Part shown: piece after piece, positions 27,405-36,000 of the stretch
Layout: every line of letters starts with the position of its first letter
How positions within the stretch are numbered: position 1 is the first letter of the stretch
Assembly: GCA_020342235.1 (NCBI GenBank)
Contig: CP073215.1
Coordinates: 1,302,001-1,366,000 of the forward strand
Length of the DNA: 64,000 nucleotides
Source of the DNA: Saccharomycopsis phalli
Lineage: Eukaryota > Ascomycota > Saccharomycetes > Ascoideales > Saccharomycopsidaceae
Direction: 5' to 3'
Translations under genes and position numbers: made by a program
Notes under the pieces: model-generated
Database searches by the model: none
What the model saw: only the letters and a program-made list of their open reading frames with translations
Told to the model about the DNA's origin: nothing

Positions 27405-30395
27405 TCAATTATCTTTCTGTATTTTTTTGCCAGCTGACTCAATGTGGTCCATTTGGTCCCATATCTTGATTAATTCCTGCTTCTCTTTTCTCTCATATAT
27501 AAGTCGATCCTCGAGTCCTTGAATCTCCCGCTTTAGACTATCAATATTGGAATGCGCTGAATTAAGTTTAGACTGCCACTTCGTCTCATACCCCTTTTTC
27601 AATATGGCAATCTTCTGCTCATGCTTCTTGGAGTACTGAATGTATAGGTCCTCAGATAACTTCGTAAGGCGCTCCTCCGTTCGTTTCTCAGACTCGCGCA
27701 TCTCAGATTTTAGATACTCAACTTGCTTCTTAACTGTCGCAAGCTCCTGCGTAGCACCACTAGCTTTCTCATTCAATTTAACATTCTCAGCCTTCAACGT
27801 CTCATTTGAATCCTCAAAGTGAGCTAGCTCATTGTTTTTAAGATTTATATTGGCTTGTAAGTTGGAAATTTCTCTTTGAATTTTCTCCAATTCCTCAATA
27901 TGTCCTTCCTCCATCTTAGTAATCCTTTCTTGATAGTCAGATATTATATCACTTTTAGACTCAAAATCATCATTTCTAGAGTCATATAATGCTCGTAATT
28001 TTTCCAAATCTGCCTTGGATGATGCAGACACTTCTTCCAATTGGATTATTTTGGCTCGGTCATCGCCTATTTGCTGTTTCATTTTTTCCTTCTCCTCTCT
28101 TAGTTCTCCAATTGTAGTCGTAAGGGTACTAAATCTAGAGTTTGCTTCGTTCAACTCCTTCAATTTCAATTTGGTATCATTTAGCGCACCTAAGTATTTG
28201 TCATTCAAATCCGCAATTTGGGTCTCGCATTCTTCCAACTTGCTATTCTTCAAGTGAATAATTGAGTTCTGTTCGTTATATTCTTTCTGAAGTTGGTCAA
28301 ACTCTAATTTTTTCACGTTTAAATCATCAGTGGCATTGTATACTTCCGAATTCAAAGACTTTACCTCCTTCTTTAACTCATCAATTTCTTTCTTGCTCAT
28401 TCTCAAGTCCTCGGTCAATTGTTCTTTCTGTGCCGCAAAATTGGCTGAACGACCTTCGGCACTACCTATTTCAGCTCGTAGAGCCGCATTTTGAATTTTT
28501 AACTCGTCAAGCTGGTGCTTCATTCCAAAGTTTTCTTCATCCATTATTTCAAGCTTTTCTCTTAGTTCTTTAGTCAGTTCACCATACCCAACTAATTCAG
28601 ATCTGGCATTATCTAACTCGGTATTCAAAGATTTGAGTTGTTGTTCGAGATACATGTTCTTGTTACTTAATGTGGCCTTTTCCAGATTGGCATCATCCAA
28701 TGCAAGGGTGAGATTTGACTTCTCAACTCTAAGGTTCTTGATTTCAGAAAGTTTCTCCTTATACAACTCTTCAAATCGGTTGCTCAAAGAAATATATGAG
28801 TTTAACTTTTCATTCTTGGACTGAATAGTAGACTCTAATATGTTTGCATCGCTCTTAGATAGTTCATATTCTCTCGATAGAAACTTGTTTCTTTCTTCTA
28901 GAGTATTCTCATTAAACTTATAGCTGCCAATTTCATTTTCCAAGGATCTGATTTTTAAATTTGTACCAGATAGGTCTTCTGACAACTTCAAAATTTCATT
29001 ATTCTTGTCCGCCAATTCAGACTTTAGAAGCTCCAAGTCTCTCTCATATTGCGTTTGAAATTGTACAAACTTTGAAACGGTGATTGTCGGTTTTTCTTTC
29101 ATCTCACTAGTGGTATCTGACACATCATTCAAAGTATCTTTGACTAATTTTCCCAACTCAGATAACAATTGGTCACCTTCCAAATCCATCATCTCCAATA
29201 AAGAACTTCTTCTATTTTGAGCCTTCTTCTCCTTTACCTTCTCGGGCAGTAGGTGTTGACTGGCTAGTGGACTGTCGGGAGCTTCTATAATTGCAGGCCT
29301 TGAAGTATCCAAACCATAGACTTCTTCCTCGATAATTTTGCTGCCCTTCTCGGTACGTGGCGACACGGCTATAGCGTCCGTTACTCGGCTAGGCGTCATT
29401 GGTCTCTCCTCTTCGGAATGCTCATTACTAGCGGTTTCAATAACCGAGTAAAAAATTTCTCTTCTGCTTTCATCTATGTGCGTATCAGTCTCATTTAAAA
29501 TATCGGTTTTTCGTCTTTCAGTTAGCCAACTTTTTTTATTATGTTTAGCAATATCATTACTGTGCAATCTAGTCAACCTTTTATTCTCTCGAATCAATGT
29601 ATCATCGTCATCGTCTTCATCGTCATCTTCTTCATCTTCTTGTTGTTGTTGTTCTTCTTCTTCTCGTTCTTCTTCCTGTTCTTCTTCCTGTTCTTCTTCC
29701 TGTTCTTCTTCTTCTTCTTCTTCTTCTTGATCGGCTAACTCCTCACCGGTGTCCCGTTCATACACTTTGTTTTCTGGCATATCAATGCCTTCTTCCACAT
29801 TCAGTTCGGACTCTTCCTCAGGCTCAGATGCTGGGTTCACCTTTTGGATTTTTCTACTACTGACTTCCCCGACAAGCGACCTTCTTTTATTTGCAAGAGC
29901 AGGGCTGACTGTTGGGAGCTTTAGCTGGTTCTCAACCGGGGTACGAGGAGCCGGATCATTTTCAGAATAGTAATTGCTGCCAGTGTCAAAAGAAGAATCC
30001 TCAAATAAAGTACCAAACCCACTATATTCTTTTCGACCGTACTCAATTTCGTTCTCGCCCGATTTGTCTGATTCAACTTCCTTAGTTTTTTCGTTGGATT
30101 TGCCATGTAAGACATTGACATCCAAATCTCTAAATTTGGCATCCAAATTAGCTTTGGCTTTGATTAAACTTTTTCTAGATACCATTTTCAAGCCATCAAG
30201 TCTTGAAACTGTATTTGGCACTCTCCCTATAAGGTCGCCGTGGTCATGTTGGTGAAAAACACCAGTCTTTCGTCTGTTAATCTTCTTTTGGTTTATTCCA
30301 TGAGGAATCTTGGCCAATATAGAAAAGTCATCATCAATATCTCCATCTGAGTCGTTCATATGAACATCAGCATTAGAACTGTTTTCCAAGGTCAT
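27405..30395 (-). CDS. Long coiled-coil protein, Slk19/fungal TACC-like
   Basis: This 996-residue protein has a basic N terminus (KIPHGINQKKINRRKTGVFH) and an acidic low-complexity region with poly-Glu/Gln (about residues 220-270). A near-continuous coiled coil runs over about residues 430-990. The last segment, YIQYSKKHEQKIAILKKGYE followed by TKWQSKLNSAHSNIDSLKRE, resembles the conserved C-terminal domain of fungal TACC/Slk19 proteins. Slk19 is a kinetochore and spindle midzone protein that also acts in the FEAR mitotic exit pathway. If the assignment holds, it acts in spindle stability in anaphase. Coiled coils match each other easily, so the family call is moderate. The start is the first ATG (MTLENSSNADVHMND). 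Confidence 0.6.
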   Translation of the reverse strand: MTLENSSNADVHMNDSDGDIDDDFSILAKIPHGINQKKINRRKTGVFHQHDHGDLIGRVPNTVSRLDGLKMVSRKSLIKAKANLDAKFRDLDVNVLHGKSNEKTKEVESDKSGENEIEYGRKEYSGFGTLFEDSSFDTGSNYYSENDPAPRTPVENQLKLPTVSPALANKRRSLVGEVSSRKIQKVNPASEPEEESELNVEEGIDMPENKVYERDTGEELADQEEEEEEEEQEEEQEEEQEEEREEEEQQQQEDEEDDDEDDDDDTLIRENKRLTRLHSNDIAKHNKKSWLTERRKTDILNETDTHIDESRREIFYSVIETASNEHSEEERPMTPSRVTDAIAVSPRTEKGSKIIEEEVYGLDTSRPAIIEAPDSPLASQHLLPEKVKEKKAQNRRSSLLEMMDLEGDQLLSELGKLVKDTLNDVSDTTSEMKEKPTITVSKFVQFQTQYERDLELLKSELADKNNEILKLSEDLSGTNLKIRSLENEIGSYKFNENTLEERNKFLSREYELSKSDANILESTIQSKNEKLNSYISLSNRFEELYKEKLSEIKNLRVEKSNLTLALDDANLEKATLSNKNMYLEQQLKSLNTELDNARSELVGYGELTKELREKLEIMDEENFGMKHQLDELKIQNAALRAEIGSAEGRSANFAAQKEQLTEDLRMSKKEIDELKKEVKSLNSEVYNATDDLNVKKLEFDQLQKEYNEQNSIIHLKNSKLEECETQIADLNDKYLGALNDTKLKLKELNEANSRFSTLTTTIGELREEKEKMKQQIGDDRAKIIQLEEVSASSKADLEKLRALYDSRNDDFESKSDIISDYQERITKMEEGHIEELEKIQREISNLQANINLKNNELAHFEDSNETLKAENVKLNEKASGATQELATVKKQVEYLKSEMRESEKRTEERLTKLSEDLYIQYSKKHEQKIAILKKGYETKWQSKLNSAHSNIDSLKREIQGLEDRLIYERKEKQELIKIWDQMDHIESAGKKIQKDN
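29590..29735 (-). repeat. Acidic trinucleotide repeat tract (poly-Asp/Glu/Gln)
   Basis: CTT/GTT/CAT triplets on the plus strand encode a run of Glu, Gln and Asp in the SLK19-like protein, including three tandem EEEQ units. It keeps frame and is a likely length-variable site. Confidence 0.8.
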
Positions 30396-30603
30396 ATTCA
30401 GATTGTTGTTTAATAAACATAAACAGACGCGTTACAACACCACAAAAGGGATAAGCACCAATAGAATTACCCGGATGTTGGATCGTTGTTGAAGGCATGT
30501 GACGTATATTCAGCATCACTCATAACCCAAAAGTTGAACGAGAACAAAAAAGAAATTCAGATTACAAATATTGCGGAACATACAGCCAGGTCTTCTTCTC
30601 AAT
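30396..30603. promoter_or_regulatory. Divergent promoter SLK19-like/TOA1
   Basis: A 208-bp interval between two outward-reading genes. An upstream open frame joins TOA1 from a CTG-like or near-cognate start at 30571 but holds no ATG before 30604. No specific site could be assigned. Confidence 0.4.
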
Positions 30604-31446
30604 ATGTCAAATATAGAAATATCAAATCTATATAAGGCGGTTATTGATGAAGTAATCACTGATTCTAGACAGGATTTTGAAGATAGTGCCATTGATGAAA
30701 GCACACTTCAAGATTTGAAATCGTTGTGGATAGAGAGGTTGGCGGCGACCAATGTAGCCAATTTTACTTGGATGAATGAGTTAAATCTTTCTAATGAAAT
30801 GCCTACTGGAAATTTACCGTTTGGTAATTTGAATGGTTTGGGAAATGGTGGCTTGCCTGAGTCCTTAAACATAAAAGATGAGGACCACTTGAACCAATCA
30901 ATAAATGCAAGTTTAACATATCCACAGGTGCCACAAGAGTTAGGCGGGTTGCAATTGCCCCGTGGCGAGCTGGATGGACCTGGATTGGTTTTGCCTGGGA
31001 CACAAAGCATTGGTCAATCAGATGGAGCCCCCGCCGACTTTAAGTTAGAGGTCGAGATGCCTCAAGAGACGGCTAGACGCTACGTAGAGAAAATCAAGAA
31101 AATGGAAGATGGAAAGAGGAAGATGGTGCTGCAAGTTGATGGTGCGGATGATGACGATGACGACGATGACGATGACGACGACGATGAATTGGCGCGTCTC
31201 GAGGAAGCAGAAGAAGATGCAGGAAATCGCTCGGATCAGATTAACTCGGATTTAGATGATCCAGAGGACGATGAAGATCAGCCAGGGGATGAAAACGACA
31301 AGCAAAATGACAACTATATATTCTGTTTATACGATAAGGTGCAACGGGTCAAGAATAAGTGGAAGTGCAATTTGAAGGATGGCATTGCTAGCATAAATGG
31401 GACCGACTATGGATTTGCCAAGGCTACGGGAGAAAGTGATTGGTGA
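30604..31446 (+). CDS. TOA1: TFIIA large subunit
   Basis: This 280-residue nuclear general transcription factor binds TBP with Toa2. The N-terminal four-helix-bundle segment is clear (MSNIEISNLYKAVIDEVITD, FEDSAIDESTLQDLKSLWIE). A variable Leu/Asn/Gly-rich spacer follows, then an acidic tract (about 12 Asp in a row, residues about 183-194, then EEAEEDAGNRSDQINSD). The conserved C-terminal beta-barrel part contacts TBP and DNA (NYIFCLYDKVQRVKNKWKCN, KDGIASINGTDYGFAKATGE) and the protein ends SDW, as in TFIIA large subunits. ATG 30604 was chosen because it begins the conserved helix and is the first ATG. Confidence 0.95.
   Translation: MSNIEISNLYKAVIDEVITDSRQDFEDSAIDESTLQDLKSLWIERLAATNVANFTWMNELNLSNEMPTGNLPFGNLNGLGNGGLPESLNIKDEDHLNQSINASLTYPQVPQELGGLQLPRGELDGPGLVLPGTQSIGQSDGAPADFKLEVEMPQETARRYVEKIKKMEDGKRKMVLQVDGADDDDDDDDDDDDDELARLEEAEEDAGNRSDQINSDLDDPEDDEDQPGDENDKQNDNYIFCLYDKVQRVKNKWKCNLKDGIASINGTDYGFAKATGESDW
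31147..31188 (+). repeat. GAT/GAC repeat coding poly-Asp
   Basis: Fourteen consecutive GAT/GAC triplets, twelve or more giving an uninterrupted Asp run in the acidic region of TOA1. Acidic runs here are common in TFIIA and the length is likely free to vary. Confidence 0.8.
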
Positions 31447-31677
31447 GTGTCCGGTTTGTGTATTATTCCATTGATGGTTTTCTCTGTCATCGCAGTTCTG
31501 ACTTAATGTTTATCTTTGATTTTTAACTATTCATAGTATATGAAATATATGACTACTTGTGTCCTATGTTGTACAGTAGCAGTATTTAGGTAAATTAATA
31601 CACAATTCATTATTACACAACTTATGGCTAAACTTCACTATCATCGGACAGGATTAAAACAAAAAAAAATATTAGTA

Positions 31678-34600
31678 CTATACCAAAGGTATAGATCCGA
31701 TGTCCAAGTTAGGCCTATCGGCGTCATCAATCAACTCCCCATTCTCCCATAGGAAGCTGAAATTGAGGAAAAACTCACTCAATACTTTTGAGTCAATGCT
31801 TAACGTAGCAGAAAACACAATCACAAGATTCCTCAAGTTCATTTTGTTGAACTCGCTTCTGGAAAGCACCTCCTTGTTCAAAAAGCTAAAAAGCGCATAT
31901 AACACATTCGAATTCCCTTGAGGCATTTGGTGAATTAAACTCTTAATTTGATACATATACGTCATGTATGCGTTACTAGTCTTGCTATTGACTCTTGCCA
32001 TATTAGGTGAGGCAATCGACTGTGCTGAGTTGTATGTTGAGAGTACTTGTTGTAACCTGACGTTTAGCTCGGTAGTCAAAATGTTCACTGGTTGTTCTCT
32101 CAAAAAGAGCTTTAATAACCCAGCGATGCTATTAATTTCAGGTCTCACTTCCATAGCCACTAAGTCAATGTCATGTTTAGTGTCAAACTGTTCTTTAAGC
32201 TGTCTGATAGTCGTTGATGATCCACTCAATCTAAATATACCTTCATGGTATCCAGCGCCAGTTTGACTCAAATAGTCCAAACATCGATAAACAATACTAG
32301 GAACATTGCGACCATTGAATTCATGACTTGAGATTTTAATGGCTTCCTCTATAGTATTGCCAAATATTGCCCCTCCATAGTCTACTATTTGTGGTTCAGA
32401 CTGGCTTGGTTTGAGAGCAGTGTCATTTGGAATTGATGATCCTTTACCAGCAGCTGATGGGAAATCATAATCGTTGCTAATGCCACTAATGTTACCTATT
32501 TCCATGTCCGCTTGTGGAGCAGTGTTGTTCCCTAGCTTATTTCTTATACCTCCAAAAAACCTTTTCTTTGGTCTTCTCAGCTCTTTATGGTCATCAGGAT
32601 CAAAATCCTGTTGTGAAGGCGATCCCATTGATGGAGAATGGATGATCCCATTAGTATTGTTGGTGAATAACAGCTGAGAAGAGTACGTCAAATCAGTTGA
32701 CCTGCTTTGAGTGTGCTTTGGGGTTGTGCCTCCATTCAAATAGGAGTTACTAGTACTATTGCCAAGGTTTGGAGATAATTCCGCATCCAAAGAAGCTCTT
32801 TCTGGGATATACTCGATTAAGACATCAATCCAAGAATCTCTTTCCTCATCACTTTCCGCACAGAAAATATGTTTTGCTGAGCTAGAACCAAGAGATTTAT
32901 TCTTCTGTTCCTTTAAAAGGAATGCATGCCTATATCCCTTGGCATTACTGGACGACTCTTCTGTAGATGAGTCCGACTGCTGTCTGCCAATTTGTGCACC
33001 TGTCAACCTAATTGTCTCAGATAAGTTCCCATCAATGGAATCAAATACCAACAATAATGGACCTTCACATCGACAGTATCGCACTCTCCAATTCGACCCT
33101 AAACCTTTATTTCTTCTTATCAAATACCCTTGCTTCTTCCCACTCTTCTCGTTGATTTCATTACTGAAGTTATACTCCACGTCATCTAATGGATTCACAT
33201 TGTCTGTTGATATGAACTTGCATATCAAATAAACTGCCTTCTTTGGCAACTTAGGGATGTTTAACAAGGTCATAAAGTATTCAGTAATGCTGGTTCTCCG
33301 TATATCAACCTTCGCAGGCAAGTTGTTGATAAATAGTGACTTATCTGGGAATGCAGGTAGCAAAAACGACTCAAACAAACTTCGCAATTCAGAATCAAAT
33401 TTCATAAACTGTCCGTATGATTTTCTGAATCTCCATATTTCCTTCTGGCTCACTTTATCAATACTGGCAATAACAACAGTAGGATCATATGTAGATGAAT
33501 TGATTTTATTAATCGACAAGGCAGTTACAAGTCTCAATGTGATCGTATTTAACTCCCTGGGCTGAATAAACAACGACGAATCATTATCGTACAATGAATC
33601 TCCATTAATACCAATGTCAGCGAATCCTGGGGATTGAGGTGTCGAAGGCTGAGATTTAGCGACAACCTTTGAGTCAATTGTCTGTAGTACTGTATTTGAC
33701 ATGGAAATTCCAGACATTGTCGGAGACTTTGTGTGTTTCTTCTCACTGTTGGATAAGTTTGTGTAAGCTGAATATTGACCACTTTTCCCCTTCACTGCAT
33801 TTATGTATCTCTCTCTTCCACCATATCCCGCATTCGTAATTTGCATTCGATGATTAGAAGGCGGAGTACTGATAGAATTAGTCATAACTGGATTGCTTAA
33901 AGTTAATGGAGTTGACTGTGCGGATGCCTTGCTTTCTTGCTTTTCTGTTGGCCCTGGTGTGTTCAGGTCACGGCGTACAACCGCTGGAGACTCCAACCCA
34001 AATATACCTGTGCCATACATCCGAGGAGTCCCTGAGTCTGTATGAGATCCTGACGTGTTTCGTATAACAGGAGTATTCTTGCCAATCTTTGGGGAATCAG
34101 ACACCTTGGCCTTTGGATTTCTCGGAGGTGGGATATCAGAGTCAGCATATCTATTTGGATTTTTCTTCAATCGAGCTTGCGTTTCAAGGTCAGTGTCATC
34201 TTCTATTAACTCACTCCCCATTAGCGAACCTGAAGACTTATTCTTTCTTGGGTCAAACACGCCATGTTTCAACTGAGGAATTCGGTCAGAAAATGGATTA
34301 ATTAGATGTGGATTCTCATCTTCCGGATCCTCAGAATCAGTGGCACTCGGTGAAAATGCGTTATTGGCGGATACAGGGATCTGAGAATTTATAGTGCTGT
34401 GACTATAATTTTCATCCCTGGGCGAAGGCAATTGAATTCTGTTATTACTGTAAGTGGTCGAAGGAGAGTTCGGGAGCTTTGAAGTTGTATTGTTAAGTTG
34501 GTCACCAAAGAAGTGCGTGGATTTCGGAGAGTATACTGAAGACTCGCCAGAGGTATCATCTGGCACATCGTTCTTCGTCTGGTGGGCAATGTCCACAACA

Positions 34601-35286
34601 GAATTGTTTCGGCTAGTGTAATTGGAGCTATAGTTGGATTCTGGTGCAGCCCGCTCGCCAATATACTCAGATGATGCGTTTGAGTAGCCAAAGGGCGAGT
34701 CTGTTGTAGTAGTGCTTGAGTCCTTAGTCGGCTCTAATTCCAAATTTTTATTATTTAGATGCCTCTTAGTCAACGTGTCTTCCTTTAAAGTTGTACTACT
34801 TTTGCGTGGGGTGGGGCTTTCTGAGTCCTTTAATTTTAATGGTACTGGTTCCGGGTTCAGAGGTGGGGCGGTTCCAGAACTGCCACCAACCGCCGGATCC
34901 AAAGTCGGGAATATTTTCAGCATTGGCTCAGTGTCTCTAGAAGATACAAACACTGTGTTGAGTTTCGAGTTGATTTCCGCGTCGAGTTCCTTTGTAAATA
35001 CCTCATACGTGCTGCTATTTTTGTCAAATCCTTCCATCACGGTCACCAACTTTATCAACAACTGCTTGATAAATGCCAATTTCAAGTCATCCGGAGCGTG
35101 GTCGGCAAATTGTAAGTTCTGGATCTCCAGTAGTGTTATTAAATTAATGTCCTTGTTTATTTTCTGATCCTCTGGCAACTCATCAGATGATACCTTCAAA
35201 TGGTTCATTAATTCCTGTAGTTGTTTGGGGTGAGTGTCAGACTCAAAGGAAAACAGAGAATCTATTGATGCTCTCACTCCAGACAT
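31678..35286 (-). CDS. BEM3: Rho GTPase-activating protein with PX and PH domains
   Basis: This 1202-residue protein activates GTP hydrolysis by Cdc42-type GTPases at polarised growth sites. It has a long Ser/Thr/Asn-rich N-terminal half. The PX domain covers about residues 570-700 (ELNTITLRLVTALSINKINS, WRFRKSYGQFMKFDSELR, FPDKSLFINNLPAKVDIRR). The PH domain covers about 705-830 (KKQGYLIRRNKGLGSNWRVR, IFCAESDEERDSWIDVLIEY). The C-terminal RhoGAP domain runs from about 970 to the end, with arginine finger motif YHEGIFRLSGSS and NLVIVFSATLSIDSKVLSEF. The PX-PH-GAP order and size match yeast Bem3 (1128 residues). The start is the first ATG (MSGVRASIDSLFSFES). Confidence 0.94.
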   Translation of the reverse strand: MSGVRASIDSLFSFESDTHPKQLQELMNHLKVSSDELPEDQKINKDINLITLLEIQNLQFADHAPDDLKLAFIKQLLIKLVTVMEGFDKNSSTYEVFTKELDAEINSKLNTVFVSSRDTEPMLKIFPTLDPAVGGSSGTAPPLNPEPVPLKLKDSESPTPRKSSTTLKEDTLTKRHLNNKNLELEPTKDSSTTTTDSPFGYSNASSEYIGERAAPESNYSSNYTSRNNSVVDIAHQTKNDVPDDTSGESSVYSPKSTHFFGDQLNNTTSKLPNSPSTTYSNNRIQLPSPRDENYSHSTINSQIPVSANNAFSPSATDSEDPEDENPHLINPFSDRIPQLKHGVFDPRKNKSSGSLMGSELIEDDTDLETQARLKKNPNRYADSDIPPPRNPKAKVSDSPKIGKNTPVIRNTSGSHTDSGTPRMYGTGIFGLESPAVVRRDLNTPGPTEKQESKASAQSTPLTLSNPVMTNSISTPPSNHRMQITNAGYGGRERYINAVKGKSGQYSAYTNLSNSEKKHTKSPTMSGISMSNTVLQTIDSKVVAKSQPSTPQSPGFADIGINGDSLYDNDSSLFIQPRELNTITLRLVTALSINKINSSTYDPTVVIASIDKVSQKEIWRFRKSYGQFMKFDSELRSLFESFLLPAFPDKSLFINNLPAKVDIRRTSITEYFMTLLNIPKLPKKAVYLICKFISTDNVNPLDDVEYNFSNEINEKSGKKQGYLIRRNKGLGSNWRVRYCRCEGPLLLVFDSIDGNLSETIRLTGAQIGRQQSDSSTEESSSNAKGYRHAFLLKEQKNKSLGSSSAKHIFCAESDEERDSWIDVLIEYIPERASLDAELSPNLGNSTSNSYLNGGTTPKHTQSRSTDLTYSSQLLFTNNTNGIIHSPSMGSPSQQDFDPDDHKELRRPKKRFFGGIRNKLGNNTAPQADMEIGNISGISNDYDFPSAAGKGSSIPNDTALKPSQSEPQIVDYGGAIFGNTIEEAIKISSHEFNGRNVPSIVYRCLDYLSQTGAGYHEGIFRLSGSSTTIRQLKEQFDTKHDIDLVAMEVRPEINSIAGLLKLFLREQPVNILTTELNVRLQQVLSTYNSAQSIASPNMARVNSKTSNAYMTYMYQIKSLIHQMPQGNSNVLYALFSFLNKEVLSRSEFNKMNLRNLVIVFSATLSIDSKVLSEFFLNFSFLWENGELIDDADRPNLDIGSIPLV

Positions 35287-36000
35287 TTTAAAATAATATC
35301 AATTATATGGTTTTTTTTATAAATCAGGCTTGTTAAGCCTATGTAATATAATGCTATATTGAATCTCTTTGTTTTTCCAGTTGTTTTGTTCTTTTGCTTG
35401 GTATCGTTAAACATGAGAGACTTCCCTCCGCTTGACGGGTAATAGGCCGCCCATTATATTTTGGGTTTTGATTTAATTTGTGACTGACTACCTTGCGTTT
35501 GACATCAGTAATGGGGTTGTATAGGCTAATATTTAATTAAAATGACTACTTCAGCTGCGCGCAAATATAATAATTTTTTTGATTATCCAACTTGCTTATT
35601 CTTGTCTTTTTTAAACATTCATCTACAATTACAATATCCAAAGGGAACCTCTGTATGGAAATATAAATTAATTTTCCCACCTCCCGAATCAGCTAGACCA
35701 TTGTTTCATTATTATTTGCTTGTTTGATCATCGTAGTACCACGCTTGAGTACTCAGATATGTCATTGAAGAATTAGCGCAACCTTAATTTGTAAGTGATT
35801 GTCTCCGACCACGTCGCCTTGGTTTCCTCTTACAGGAGAAAAACAATACCCAAAAGCACGTTTGGATTTTTTTTCTCTTGTCTTAATTACAACATTAAAT
35901 TGTTCCACATTATGCATCAACCTTATCTACTGATTAGCTCTACCGAGACGCTTATGAATTGTTAACTTAGACATTGACATGTGTTGCATTGTCAACCAAT
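35287..36000. other. 714-bp AT-rich region upstream of BEM3
   Basis: It holds the BEM3 promoter and the 3' flank of the next gene. TATA-like runs, several T8 tracts and an orphan 61-codon plus-strand frame (35542-35727, MTTSAARKYNNFFDYP) are present; the frame has no recognised relative and low-complexity AT-rich codons, so I do not call a gene. No tRNA A/B box pair found by eye. Confidence 0.45.
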
